Positions 45,736 to 55,194 of a stretch of DNA of 64,000 nt are shown piece by piece. Under the pieces are notes generated by a model. The model had not been told where the DNA came from and searched no databases. It saw only the letters and a list, made by a program, of their open reading frames with translations. The translations under genes were made by a program, and so were the position numbers. Every line of letters starts with the position of its first letter. The stretch's first letter is position 1. Location of the stretch: NCBI GenBank assembly GCA_020072965.1, contig JAIQFY010000027.1:37317-101316 (forward strand), in the 5' to 3' direction. The DNA comes from Terriglobia bacterium (lineage in GTDB: Bacteria > Acidobacteriota > Terriglobia > JAIQFV01).

Positions 45736-47142
45736 CTATTCATAGACCAGATTTTTTGCTGCCGTGAGGATGCGTTTGACTTTTTGAGGAGAACTCGCTT
45801 CACAGTAGAGGCGGAGCATCGGCTCCGTACCGGAGGGCCGGATCAACACCCATTCGTCATCACTGAAAAGCAGCTTGAATCCGTCCAGGTTTTCGCGTTG
45901 GGCCACCGAATAATTTGAAATCTTGAGGGGCGGCCGCCGGGTAAGTCGTCGAATGACGGCCCGTTTCAGGGAATCGTTCACATGCAAGTCCAGGCGGTCA
46001 AAATAAAAGGCCCCGTAGGTCCTCATCAACTCGCTGACCACCTCGCGGAGCGATTTCTCCTGGTGCACCATGATCTCCAGAAGCAGGAGAGCACACAGAA
46101 AACTGTCGCGTTCCGGTAAGTGACGGGTAATTCCGATACCGCCGCTTTCCTCACCCCCCACCAGAATGTTTCGGCTGAGCATGAGGTCACAAATGTATTT
46201 GAAGCCGATGGGGGTCTGATGCATGACGAGCGAATGGCGCTGACAGATGCGGTCGATCATCTTGGTTGTCGAAAAGGTTTTTGCCACTTCGCCTTGCATC
46301 TTCCGGACGCCGACGAGATGTTCCAGGATCATTGAAAAGATCTTATGCGAATCGATGAACAGGCCCGTGCGATCCATCGCCCCGATGCGATCGGCGTCCC
46401 CATCGCTCGCAAATCCCACGTCGAACCCGCCGCGTTGCAGTGCCGTCCGCAGGTCCGCCAGGTTTGGATCGATGGGCTCCGGGTTGATCCCTCCAAAGGC
46501 CGGATTAATCTCGCCGCGCATTTCATGGCAGGTAATCCCCAGATCGGTGAGAATGTTCTTCAGGGTTCCCCGGCCCGCACCGTACATCACATCCACCAGC
46601 ACCCGGACGCGCGCATTGCGCAACCTTCGAAAATCCACGGTTCGCTTCAGATAATCGCCATAGGGGCGTTTGAAATCGAGCACCCGGACCTTTCCGGCTC
46701 GAAAGCGGAGAGGTCTTTTTTGCTCCTTTAATGCAGCCGGCAGTCGCTTTTCGATTTCACGAATGATGGACGGGCTGGCCGAGCCTCCGTAGGTTCCCTT
46801 GAACTTGACCCCGTTCCATCGCGCCGGGTTGTGACTGGCGGTGATCATGACGCCCCCGGACGTCCGGTAGTGCCTTACGGCAAACGAAAGGATCGGGCTG
46901 GCCACGTAATCATTGGAGAGCAGCACCTCAATCCCGTGCGCCGAGAGGACCTCGGCGGCCACCCGGGCAAACTCCGGCGAAGCAAACCGCGTGTCATAGC
47001 CAACCGCGATCACCCTCCGTCCCAAAGCCGTATCATTAACATAGCGGGCAATGGCGCTGACCACGAGCCGAACATTGTCAAAAGTGAAATCATCGGCAAT
47101 GACACCACGCCATCCGTCAGTTCCAAAGACAATGGAGGACAT
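45736..47142 (-). CDS. Phosphohexomutase (phosphoglucomutase/phosphomannomutase)
   Basis: A 468-aa alpha-D-phosphohexomutase that interconverts hexose 1- and 6-phosphates. FGTDGWRG is at the N-terminus; the active-site serine is in TASHNPARWNGVK; the metal loop is DGDADRIG; the sugar loop is GGEESGGIG; and the phosphate-binding loop is RPSGTEPMLRLY. It lies seven bases after the mannose-1-phosphate guanylyltransferase gene, so a phosphomannomutase role supplying mannose-1-phosphate to that enzyme is likely, though phosphoglucomutase activity is equally possible by sequence. Confidence 0.9.
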   Translation of the reverse strand: MSSIVFGTDGWRGVIADDFTFDNVRLVVSAIARYVNDTALGRRVIAVGYDTRFASPEFARVAAEVLSAHGIEVLLSNDYVASPILSFAVRHYRTSGGVMITASHNPARWNGVKFKGTYGGSASPSIIREIEKRLPAALKEQKRPLRFRAGKVRVLDFKRPYGDYLKRTVDFRRLRNARVRVLVDVMYGAGRGTLKNILTDLGITCHEMRGEINPAFGGINPEPIDPNLADLRTALQRGGFDVGFASDGDADRIGAMDRTGLFIDSHKIFSMILEHLVGVRKMQGEVAKTFSTTKMIDRICQRHSLVMHQTPIGFKYICDLMLSRNILVGGEESGGIGITRHLPERDSFLCALLLLEIMVHQEKSLREVVSELMRTYGAFYFDRLDLHVNDSLKRAVIRRLTRRPPLKISNYSVAQRENLDGFKLLFSDDEWVLIRPSGTEPMLRLYCEASSPQKVKRILTAAKNLVYE

Positions 47143-47149
47143 AATCCCT

Positions 47150-48226
47150 CTAAAGCAATTCCTTCAATCCTTTTTGTTCCAACTCCTTGACGATTCTCGA
47201 GACGTCCTGCGACCGCTTTCGATTGCAGATCAGCAGCGCATCCCCGGTTTCCACGATGACCAGGTCCTCCACGCCGATCAGGGCGACCAGCTTGCCGGCC
47301 ACATCGACTAGATTGCGCACTGCATCAAGAGTGACGCAATTGCCTATGAGGATGTTTCCTGAGCCGTCCTTCTCCGACACCTCATAAAGTGCTTCCCAGC
47401 TCCCCAGATCGCTCCAGCCGATATCGCAGGCCACACAAAAAATGTTATTGGCCTTTTCCATAATGCCATAATCCACAGAGATGGAATCGGTCCGGGGATA
47501 CCATTCCTCCAACGCCTGATCGAAGGTACTGGCCTCCGCGTGAGCAACAATTTCGACGAGCGCCTGATGCGTCTTTGGAAGAAACCGCTCGGTGGCCTCG
47601 ATCACGGTCCGGGCCTTCCAGACGAAGATGCCCCCGTTCCAGTAATAATTCCCATTCGACAAGTACCGCTCCGCCGTGGGCCGGTCCGGCTTCTCAACAA
47701 ACTGCCGCACCGCGTGGACCTCGACACCAAACAGCTGCTGCACTCGATGTTCTTCCACTTGGACATAACCAAAACCCGTCTCCGGCCGGGTAGGTTTCAG
47801 TCCCAACACCACAATGTTTCCGTCCTTCTGCGCCACTGTTTCCGCAGCGCGAAGGCAATCCAAAAAGCGCTCGCCCAGTGCGATGATTTGGTCGGAAGGC
47901 AGGACCACCATAACCGCCCCGGGATCGCGCCTTGCGATGAGGTGTGCCGCCAGGGCGATACAAGGTGCGGTATTGTGCCCTATCGGTTCTGCAAGAACCT
48001 GCCGGGACGGAACCTCAGGCAACTGTTCCCGGATGGAATCCCGGAGTATCTTGTTTCCCAGGATAAAAATATTCCCCGGGGAAATCAGAGCAGCGATCCG
48101 GTCCACACTCTGCTGCAACAGCGAGCGCTGGGTCAGGATCTTGAGAAGTTGCTTGGGCCTGGCAGCCCGGCTCTGTGGCCAGAACCTCGTGCCACGTCCA
48201 CCCGCCAAGATGACAGCATAGGTCAT
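47150..48226 (-). CDS. manC: Mannose-1-phosphate guanylyltransferase
   Basis: A 358-aa enzyme making GDP-mannose from mannose 1-phosphate and GTP. The nucleotidyl-transfer signature is AVILAGGRGTRFWPQSRAARPKQLL. FVEKPDRPTAERYL and the YYWNGGIFVWKA motif are typical, as is the domain ending DIGWSDLGSWEALYE. It ends shortly after the left-handed-helix region, so it is the single-function type lacking the isomerase domain. The seven-base spacing to the phosphohexomutase gene supports a GDP-mannose operon for glycan synthesis. Confidence 0.92.
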   Translation of the reverse strand: MTYAVILAGGRGTRFWPQSRAARPKQLLKILTQRSLLQQSVDRIAALISPGNIFILGNKILRDSIREQLPEVPSRQVLAEPIGHNTAPCIALAAHLIARRDPGAVMVVLPSDQIIALGERFLDCLRAAETVAQKDGNIVVLGLKPTRPETGFGYVQVEEHRVQQLFGVEVHAVRQFVEKPDRPTAERYLSNGNYYWNGGIFVWKARTVIEATERFLPKTHQALVEIVAHAEASTFDQALEEWYPRTDSISVDYGIMEKANNIFCVACDIGWSDLGSWEALYEVSEKDGSGNILIGNCVTLDAVRNLVDVAGKLVALIGVEDLVIVETGDALLICNRKRSQDVSRIVKELEQKGLKELL

Positions 48227-48305
48227 GTAACAGTCTCAGCGCGGCAAGACACTCCCCAAAGGAGTTCCTGCCCGCGCTCCAGAAGTAAGAATAGCCGCAG
48301 ACCAT

Positions 48306-49499
48306 TTATCCCAGGGAAAGCACAAAATCATGAAATACCTTCATCCCGCGGACAATGGTGTCCATCGATGTGGCATAGGAAAATCGGAGGTGCTCCGGCG
48401 TGCCGAAGGCTTCTCCCGGAACGACGGCGATGCGGGCGCGATCCAGCAAGGTCTTGGCAAGATCCATCGAATTTCGAATTCCGCCTTTGCCGTAAAGCCC
48501 CGAGACATTGGGGTATACGTAAAACGCACCGTAGGGTCGGGCACACCGGATCCCGGGGATTGCTCTCATCGCGTCGAGGATGTATTGCCGACGCCGCGTG
48601 TACTCGGCAAGCATTTGCTGGACAGAGTCCTGGGGACCCTCGAGTGCCTCGATAGCGGCGCGTTGCGAGATAGACGTGGGATTCGAGGTCGAGTGGCTCT
48701 GAATCTTGAGCATCTGCTGAATCAATTTTTCCGGCGCCAGGGCGTACCCCAGCCGCCAACCCGTCATGGCATAAGTCTTGGAGAGGGTCCCGATCACCAC
48801 CAGGTGCGGCTTGATCGACTCGCCGAGGCTGGAGATCGAAAAGGGCTTGCGGCCTTCATAGACGAAATGGCTGTAGGCCTCGTCGGTTATTAGAAACAGG
48901 TTTCGGCTGATGGCGAGCTGAGCGATCTTCTTGAATTCATCATCGGCCACCACGCCCCCACTCGGATTGTTGGGGGAATTGACAATGATCAATTTGGTCC
49001 GGGATGTGAGGGCGCGCTCCACGTCGGCCGCTTTCAGAGAGAAATCATTCTCCTCCTTTGCGGAAACGAAGACCGGGACGCCCCCGTGGTAGGTGATCAG
49101 ATCCTGGAACGTGACCCAAAATGGCGTCGGCAGAATGACTTCATCCCCGTGATCCACCAATGCGGCCATGGAATTGAAGAGGGCCTGCTTGCCGCCGACC
49201 GTCACAATGGTCTCCTTCGCCGAATAGCTGGACCCAAACTCGCGGGCGTGGTGACGCGCAATACCCTCCCGCAAGGGCATGATTCCCGGCGTGGCGGTAT
49301 ATTTCGTGAAGTTGGATTCGATGGCCCGAATGCCCGCCGCCTTGACATTCGCGGGCGTTGGAAAGTCAGGCTCTCCCGGGCCGAAGTCAAGGATCTCGAT
49401 CCCCTGCGCTTTCAACTTTTCGGCTTCCGTCAAGACCTGCAATGTGGCGGAAACACTGATACGATGAGTACGCTTTGAATACGGGTCAGTGCTTTCCAT
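48306..49499 (-). CDS. Class I PLP-dependent aminotransferase (aspartate-type)
   Basis: A 397-aa fold-type I aminotransferase. It shows EILDFGPGEPDFPTP, the PLP-phosphate region TVGGKQALF, NSPNNPSG, ITDEAYSHFVY and the Schiff-base lysine in GTLSKTYAMTGWRLGY; the C-terminal Arg is in EHLRFSYATS. It is most similar in pattern to aspartate aminotransferases of the Ib type, although prephenate or aromatic specificity cannot be excluded. ATG 49499, with AGGTGA five bases upstream, is preferred over GTG 49508. It lies after coaD on the same strand. Confidence 0.9.
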   Translation of the reverse strand: MESTDPYSKRTHRISVSATLQVLTEAEKLKAQGIEILDFGPGEPDFPTPANVKAAGIRAIESNFTKYTATPGIMPLREGIARHHAREFGSSYSAKETIVTVGGKQALFNSMAALVDHGDEVILPTPFWVTFQDLITYHGGVPVFVSAKEENDFSLKAADVERALTSRTKLIIVNSPNNPSGGVVADDEFKKIAQLAISRNLFLITDEAYSHFVYEGRKPFSISSLGESIKPHLVVIGTLSKTYAMTGWRLGYALAPEKLIQQMLKIQSHSTSNPTSISQRAAIEALEGPQDSVQQMLAEYTRRRQYILDAMRAIPGIRCARPYGAFYVYPNVSGLYGKGGIRNSMDLAKTLLDRARIAVVPGEAFGTPEHLRFSYATSMDTIVRGMKVFHDFVLSLG

Positions 49500-49627
49500 G
49501 GAAGTCACCTGAAGAGGAAGGATATGAATTCAATTTCAACTGAAGAATTGTGGTCAAATAAAAACCCGAGAATGCTTTGTGTTCGGACTGCCAAAGAAAG
49601 CGAAGAAAGCTACTTCGGAAGTGGAAA

Positions 49628-50137
49628 CTAGCCTTGATGACGGGCCGCCATAGGGCCCTTGTTCTTGGCGCGCAAGCGCAGTTCAACGATCTCCGGCACG
49701 AGTCCCTTGACTGATCCGCCCAGGACAAAAATCTCCCGGATCAGCTTGGAGCTCAAATAGCTGAAGGCTTCTGCCGGCAACATAAAGACCGTTTCGATCC
49801 GGGGTTCAAGCCTCCGGTTCATCAATGCCATTTGGAGCTCATATTCGTAGTCCGAGATGGCCCGGATGCCCCGGACGATCACGGTGGCTTTCTTCTTTAC
49901 CGCGTATTCAACCAACAAGCCGTCGAATGTATCCACCGTCACGTTTTCGAAACGATTGCGGGCCACCGCTTTCAACATCGAAACCCGCTCACTCACGGTG
50001 AAGAGAGGGTTTTTGTCAGGGTTGAGCAGGATGGCGACGATGACTTGGTCAAAGACTTTGCTACAGCGCTCGATGATATCGATGTGGCCGTTCGTCACAG
50101 GATCGAACGTGCCGGGGTAAAGAGCGATTTTTTTCAA
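49628..50137 (-). CDS. coaD: Phosphopantetheine adenylyltransferase
   Basis: A 169-aa enzyme converting 4'-phosphopantetheine and ATP to dephospho-CoA, the penultimate step of CoA synthesis. YPGTFDPVTNGHIDII carries the nucleotide-binding TNGH motif, and VIVRGIRAISDYEYELQMALMNR is diagnostic. AYLSS appears as FSYLSSKLIREI. The start is TTG 50137, with GAGGA five bases upstream. It begins eight bases after rsmD, a common pairing. Confidence 0.97.
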   Translation of the reverse strand: MKKIALYPGTFDPVTNGHIDIIERCSKVFDQVIVAILLNPDKNPLFTVSERVSMLKAVARNRFENVTVDTFDGLLVEYAVKKKATVIVRGIRAISDYEYELQMALMNRRLEPRIETVFMLPAEAFSYLSSKLIREIFVLGGSVKGLVPEIVELRLRAKNKGPMAARHQG

Positions 50138-50145
50138 GAGCGTCC

Positions 50146-50709
50146 TCAGAGTTCAGGATTGCAGATCTGCGGTTGATAAAATGAGAGTTGACTGTCCCCT
50201 TGCGTTTTTTCCCTCACCCGTTCGAGCGAGCCATAGGTCATCGGCAGGCTGAGGCGCTTGGAATGCTCCGCGATGACAAGGGCATCCCTCGCCCAGGTGA
50301 TTCTGCGGCCGAGAGCGGTAAGAGCCTTCTCATACTCCTGCGCTTCCGCATACGGGGGATCAAGGAAGCAAATGTCGAATTCGCCCTGTTGCACAAGCGC
50401 GCGGGCGACTTCGCCTTGGATGATACTAAATCTCTTACTGATTTCCAATGCCAAAAGGTTCAGGCGGAGGCACTCCACGGCGGGACGATGCCTTTCAATA
50501 AAGGTCACGTGTGCTGCGCCGCGGCTGAGCGCTTCGATGCCGACGGCGCCGCTGCCGGCATAGGCATCCAGGAACCGGGCATCGACAATCCGCGGCCCAA
50601 TGATGTTGAAAAGGGTTTCACGGAGTTGATCACTCGTGGGCCGCAAACGCATGCCCCCGAGGGTCCTTATGCGCCGGCCGCCATATTCTCCCGCGATGAT
50701 GCGTAGCAT
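50146..50709 (-). CDS. rsmD: 16S rRNA (guanine966-N2)-methyltransferase
   Basis: A 187-aa SAM-dependent methyltransferase acting on G966 of 16S rRNA. RIIAGEYGGRRIRTL, RPTSDQLRETLFNII, FLDAYAGSGAVGIEALSRGA and the catalytic DPPY (FLDPPYAEAQEY) are all present. It is followed immediately by coaD, and recG lies upstream across the heptamer-repeat region. Its length matches the family. Confidence 0.96.
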   Translation of the reverse strand: MLRIIAGEYGGRRIRTLGGMRLRPTSDQLRETLFNIIGPRIVDARFLDAYAGSGAVGIEALSRGAAHVTFIERHRPAVECLRLNLLALEISKRFSIIQGEVARALVQQGEFDICFLDPPYAEAQEYEKALTALGRRITWARDALVIAEHSKRLSLPMTYGSLERVREKTQGDSQLSFYQPQICNPEL

Positions 50710-50719
50710 AGAATTCAGT

Positions 50720-50934
50720 TGTTAGGTGATAGGTAGCAGGTGATAGGTGATAGGTTGTAGATTTTGGTAATAGAAGTCAAGGCCGGAACTGATCCGCAGA
50801 GGAGGCAGGCATACTTTTATTTTCGAACTTCGAATATCAATCTTTAAGCCTCGAAAGCTTGCTTCTCAAACACCTACCATCTATTACCTATCTCCTACCA
50901 CCTATTACCTACCACCTATCACCTACCACCTAAC
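50720..50934. repeat. Inverted clusters of heptamer repeats (GGTGATA / TATCACC)
   Basis: Bases 50720-50757 are made of AGGTGATAGGTAGC-like units, and 50871-50934 of ACCTATC/ACCTACC heptamers, the reverse complement. The two arms could pair into a long imperfect hairpin around 113 bases of loop. This is the whole spacer between recG and rsmD. There are no spacer sequences as in CRISPR. Confidence 0.85.
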
Positions 50935-50951
50935 CCCGCGCACCTCTTTCC

Positions 50952-53081
50952 TCAGCCCACGTGAAGCAGGCCAAACCGGCGACTCCAATGGGCGCGAAGG
51001 TATTGGACGACGGAAACAAACTCCGGATCAGTGGGAGGCCGCTCCACAAAGGCTGATGCCTCGCGCTTGGCCAACTCCAGCAGATCCTGATCCCGGATCA
51101 GATTGCCGAATCGAAACAATGGCAGGCCTGACTGTTTCGTCCCAAAGAACTCCCCGGGGCCCCGAATTTCGAGGTCCAGTTCGGCGATCTTGAACCCATC
51201 CCGGGTTTGCTCAAGGCACTTCAGCCTCCGCTGTGCCTCATCGCTGACTATCTCGGAAGTCATCAAGAAGCAATATGATTTCTTTTGGCCACGGCCGATC
51301 CTTCCTCGAAGCTGATGCAACTGCGCCAGGCCGAATCGTTCGGCATGTTCCACCATCATCAGGGTGGCGTTAGGGACGTCCACCCCCACCTCTATGACCG
51401 TCGTCGAGACAAGGATGTGGAGGGCGCCTGCGGCCATTTGCGCCATGACGTCATCCTTCTCATGGTTTGAAAGTCTTCCATGAAGCAGGCCCACTTTGAA
51501 ATCAGGAAAGACTCGCACGGAAAGATCCTCGTACATCGCAACGGCGGCCTTGAGATCGGAGGCCTCCGACTCCTCAATGAGCGGGCATACGACGTAGACC
51601 TGGGACCCCTCGCTCACCTGTTGGCGGACAAACCGGATCACCTTCCCGCGATCCTCCTCCTTCACCCACCGGGTCTCGATAGGTTGCCGATGCGGCGGCA
51701 TCTCGTTGATCACAGAAAAGTCCAGATCACCGTAAAGGGTCAAGGCCAGCGTTCGAGGAATGGGAGTAGCGGTCATCACCACGGTATCGGGATACAGGCC
51801 CTTCCGTTTCAACTGGAGTCGCTGCATCACTCCAAACCGATGCTGCTCATCGATGACAATCAGTCCGAGGTTTTTGAACTCGATATCCTTTTCCAAGACG
51901 GCATGGGTTCCCACAACGAGATCGAGCTCTCCGGTTCGCAGGGCCTCCTGAACCTCAGTCCTTTCTTTCCGCTTGAGGGCGCTGGTCAGCAATGCAATCC
52001 GCACGCCAATCGGGGCAAAGATTCTCTTGGCGTACAGGTAGTGCTGCACGGAGAGAATTTCAGTCGGAGCCATCAGCACAGTCTGATAGCCATTGCAAAT
52101 GGCAATAATCATGGATTGAAGAGCGACGATCGTTTTCCCCGAACCCACATCTCCCTGAAGCAGGCGGTTCATCGGACTGGGAGAGCGCATGTCATCGACA
52201 ATCTCCCGCAAAACTCGCTTCTGCGCCCCTGTGGGATGGAACGGAAGAATTTTTTTGATGGCTGCGCGAATGGACTCATTGGTCTGGAAGCAGATTCCAG
52301 GCTGTTTTCTCGCCCGCCTCCGCTTGAGGGCCAGGCCCACCTCCAGGAGAAAGAATTCTTCAAAAATCATCCGTTGTTGCGCACGGGTGCGGAAAGAATT
52401 CAAGGTCTCGATCCCTGCACTTGAATCCGGAAAATGAAATTGGCTCAGGGCGGTAGCGCGGCCCGGAAAACCGAGTCGCTTTCCGATGGAATGGGGGAGG
52501 GGATCTACATCCTTTAAGTCAACTGTCGCCAGGGCCGACGCAATCAAACGGCGCAAGTGTCGGGTATTGAGCTGCCCTATGGCTTCATAGACGGGAACAA
52601 TTCGACCCATTTCAGAGGAGGAGAATCCGTCGCCTTCCTTTTGACTTTCCTCCGGGAGAATTTCGAATTGCGGATTAAGAAATTGCAAGTTTCGGTAGCC
52701 ATAAGGATCGGGCTCCGGTTTGCCATAGAAGATCACGCGCATCCCCTGCTTGAATACCTTCCGCTGCTCGAGATAGGCCCCGTTGAACCACTTGCATCGA
52801 ATCAGGCCCGACGCATCCCGGGCAGCCAGGTCATAAATAAACATGCCACGGCGTCGGGTCCGAGACAAGCCACAGGAGAGTACCGTCACCAGGATCGACT
52901 GGGGCTGGCCGACTCGAAGGTCCCGGACCGAAGAAAAATGAATTCGGTCCTCGTAACGGAAGGGAGCATAAGTGAGCAAATCCCCGACGTCCTCTATTCC
53001 ACGCTGAATAAGCAGTTCTGCGCGCCGGGGACCCACTCCCTTCAAATATTGGACCGAGGTGTTGAGATCAAGTGAGGACAT
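50952..53081 (-). CDS. recG: ATP-dependent DNA helicase RecG
   Basis: A 709-aa branch-migration helicase that remodels stalled forks and Holliday junctions. The N-terminal wedge/OB domain (LKGVGPRRAELLIQRGI, VLSCGLSRTRRRGMFIYDL) is followed by the helicase core: Walker A GDVGSGKT, VLMAPTEILSVQHY, DEQHRFGV, VMTATPIPRTLALTLYGDL and the C-terminal QLRGRIGRGQKKSYCFL. ATG 53081 is chosen; a TTG four codons upstream is possible and neither has a strong ribosome-binding site. Confidence 0.97.
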   Translation of the reverse strand: MSSLDLNTSVQYLKGVGPRRAELLIQRGIEDVGDLLTYAPFRYEDRIHFSSVRDLRVGQPQSILVTVLSCGLSRTRRRGMFIYDLAARDASGLIRCKWFNGAYLEQRKVFKQGMRVIFYGKPEPDPYGYRNLQFLNPQFEILPEESQKEGDGFSSSEMGRIVPVYEAIGQLNTRHLRRLIASALATVDLKDVDPLPHSIGKRLGFPGRATALSQFHFPDSSAGIETLNSFRTRAQQRMIFEEFFLLEVGLALKRRRARKQPGICFQTNESIRAAIKKILPFHPTGAQKRVLREIVDDMRSPSPMNRLLQGDVGSGKTIVALQSMIIAICNGYQTVLMAPTEILSVQHYLYAKRIFAPIGVRIALLTSALKRKERTEVQEALRTGELDLVVGTHAVLEKDIEFKNLGLIVIDEQHRFGVMQRLQLKRKGLYPDTVVMTATPIPRTLALTLYGDLDFSVINEMPPHRQPIETRWVKEEDRGKVIRFVRQQVSEGSQVYVVCPLIEESEASDLKAAVAMYEDLSVRVFPDFKVGLLHGRLSNHEKDDVMAQMAAGALHILVSTTVIEVGVDVPNATLMMVEHAERFGLAQLHQLRGRIGRGQKKSYCFLMTSEIVSDEAQRRLKCLEQTRDGFKIAELDLEIRGPGEFFGTKQSGLPLFRFGNLIRDQDLLELAKREASAFVERPPTDPEFVSVVQYLRAHWSRRFGLLHVG

Positions 53082-53165
53082 GGAGAACTGCAAGTTGTGA
53101 AAAGCAGATGGACGGACATTATAAGGGGGAGTTCATTTTACCACCATTCCCCGAGGTCGCATGGA

Positions 53166-53385
53166 GGATTTCGGATTGTGGAATGCGGATTTCGGATTGT
53201 GGAATTGAACCGCCCAGCCGCTGTTTTGATCCGCGTGAGTCAGATTTCATTCCGTGCTGCCGGAGGAAGAATCGCGTATTTCCTGGCTCAGGAATTCAGC
53301 CTTTGGGCTGCAGACGCTGTCATTCACGCCCCCCCCAGATCCCATGTCTTATATTCCGCAATCCGAAATCCGCAATCCAAAATTC
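53166..53385. repeat. 21-base tandem repeat and its inverted partner
   Basis: Two tandem 21-base units (53166-53186 and 53187-53207) starting GGATTTCGGATTGTGGAAT face a reverse-complement array at 53353-53385 (CCGCAATCCGAAATCCGC). The enclosed 145 bases have no gene. It fills the 306-base recG-gpsA spacer and could form a hairpin. Confidence 0.8.
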
Positions 53386-53387
53386 TT

Positions 53388-54386
53388 TCATTCCTGCTTC
53401 AAACTTCGATCCATCAACTGATGGATCGCGTCGACCGGTGTTCGGTCCTCGTACAGCATGGCATGCATCTGGTCCACGATGGGCATCTCGACCTGATATT
53501 TTCTCGCCAGCGCCACAGCCGCGACCGTCGTGCGAACCCCCTCAGCGACCATCCTCATACTCGAGACAATTTCCTTGAGCTTCTTGCCCTTTCCCAGTTC
53601 CTCACCGACCGTGCGGTTACGACTCAGAGCCCCGGTGCAAGTCAGGACCAGATCGCCGAGCCCCGCCAGTCCGGCCATGGTTTCTTTTTTTCCACCTGTC
53701 GCCACAACCAACCGGGTCATCTCAGCGAGGCCCCGGGTGATGAGCGCTGCGATGGAATTTGATCCAAGACCCAGTCCGTCACAGACCCCGGCCGCGATGG
53801 CAATGACGTTTTTCACCGATCCTCCCAGCTCAACGCCAACCACGTCGCTATTCCGGTACAACCGCAACTGGCGGCTCGAGAACTCGCGCTGGACGAGTTG
53901 AGCGGCCGACTCCTGTTCGGAAGCAATGACCACCGCGGCGGGATCCCCGCGGGCAATCTCCCGGGCGAAGGTGGGTCCGGACAACACTGCAAAATGCACC
54001 TTCAGCGCTTCGCCCACCACATCCCGGAACACCTCCGACATGCGCATCAAGGACCCTTCCTCCAGGCCTTTGGTGGCGCTGACAAAGATCATCCCCGCAC
54101 GAAGATGAGGGCGCATCTGCTGGTAGAGTCCCCGGGCGTGGTGCGAGGGCATCACGCTGATGACGATCTCCGCTTCCGTCAGAACCTCTTCAAATGAACT
54201 TGAGGCCCGGAGGGCTTCGGGGGTCTTATACCCCTCCAGAAAAAGACAGTTTTCGTGCTGCTGGTTGATGGACTCAACCACTTCCTTTTCGTAGGCCCAC
54301 AGGGTGACAGGATGCCCCTGTCTGGAAAGGATCATGGAAAGGGCCGTACCCCAATTTCCACCACCGATCACTGCGACTCTTCTCAT
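53388..54386 (-). CDS. gpsA: NAD(P)-dependent glycerol-3-phosphate dehydrogenase
   Basis: A 332-aa enzyme reducing dihydroxyacetone phosphate to sn-glycerol 3-phosphate for phospholipid synthesis. The Rossmann motif is VAVIGGGNWGTALS. VLSGPTFAREIARGDPAAVVIA, the catalytic-lysine region LGGSVKNVIAIAAGVCDGLGLGSN and GLGDLVLTCTGALSRNRTVG are diagnostic. ATG 54386 is where the Rossmann fold begins; the longer frame is not supported. It lies downstream of plsY, which uses its product. Confidence 0.96.
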   Translation of the reverse strand: MRRVAVIGGGNWGTALSMILSRQGHPVTLWAYEKEVVESINQQHENCLFLEGYKTPEALRASSSFEEVLTEAEIVISVMPSHHARGLYQQMRPHLRAGMIFVSATKGLEEGSLMRMSEVFRDVVGEALKVHFAVLSGPTFAREIARGDPAAVVIASEQESAAQLVQREFSSRQLRLYRNSDVVGVELGGSVKNVIAIAAGVCDGLGLGSNSIAALITRGLAEMTRLVVATGGKKETMAGLAGLGDLVLTCTGALSRNRTVGEELGKGKKLKEIVSSMRMVAEGVRTTVAAVALARKYQVEMPIVDQMHAMLYEDRTPVDAIHQLMDRSLKQE

Positions 54387-54527
54387 AGAGGGAAGACCCT
54401 TGGAACTCGTTTTTTTCAGGCCCGCTGGCATCCAGCCAGGAATGATTCAATGCTGGCCCCTGCGGCCGGCAGGGACCGCTTTCTTCGCCGCTTTCGCTTC
54501 ACGATGATCACGAAAGAATCACGGGGT

Positions 54528-55136
54528 TCATTTTGAAAAGCCGGTGAACTTGTTCTCGGTGCCCCGGAGCAGCCGACGAATATTCTCATGATGTTTGACC
54601 ACGATGAGAAGGGCGCCCAGCGCGGTCGCTATGAGGATCGCCGGCGGGAGCACGCCCTGACCCATGAAATACGCAAACACCGGAAAGGCACTGGTGGCGA
54701 CGATGGAGCCCAGGGAAATATAGCGGGACAGCCACACAATCAGGACAAAAATGATGAGCACGGCCGCCACTGCTTGCGGGAAGATGGCCAGGAACACTCC
54801 GACCCCTGTAGCGACTCCTTTTCCCCCTCTGAATTTCAGGAAAAGGGGAAAGACATGTCCCACGATTGCCGACAATGCCGCGGCCGCGATCAACCATTGG
54901 TTATCCGGAGAGAGCTTCTGTGCGATCAGGACCGCCGCGAATCCCTTGCCCACGTCCAAAAAGAAGGTCAGAATCCCTCCCGCCTTCCCGGTGGCGCGCA
55001 ACACATTCGTGGCACCAATCGAGCGGCTCCCCACTTCTCGAACATCCCGGCCTGATTTCAATTTGACGATGAGGTAGCCAAACGGGATTGATCCTAACAA
55101 GTACGCGATCGGGACAGCCAGGATTGCCAGACCCAT
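54528..55136 (-). CDS. plsY: Acyl-phosphate:glycerol-3-phosphate acyltransferase
   Basis: A 202-aa integral membrane enzyme acylating glycerol 3-phosphate from acyl phosphate. It has the PlsY motifs AYLLGSIPFGYLIVK, GSRSIGATNVLRATGK, LDVGKGFAAVLIA and FRGGKGVATGVGV, with HHENIRRLLRGTENK at the C-terminus. About five transmembrane helices are apparent. It is paired with gpsA, as in many bacteria. Confidence 0.97.
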   Translation of the reverse strand: MGLAILAVPIAYLLGSIPFGYLIVKLKSGRDVREVGSRSIGATNVLRATGKAGGILTFFLDVGKGFAAVLIAQKLSPDNQWLIAAAALSAIVGHVFPLFLKFRGGKGVATGVGVFLAIFPQAVAAVLIIFVLIVWLSRYISLGSIVATSAFPVFAYFMGQGVLPPAILIATALGALLIVVKHHENIRRLLRGTENKFTGFSK

Positions 55137-55194
55137 CGATGCGAACCCTCGCGGGTGGAATGTCAGCCTGTCAGACTACCATGCGGAAAGCGGC

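Noticed and set aside
50720..50934. CRISPR array
   Set aside because: Units are 7 bases, contiguous and degenerate, with no spacers.
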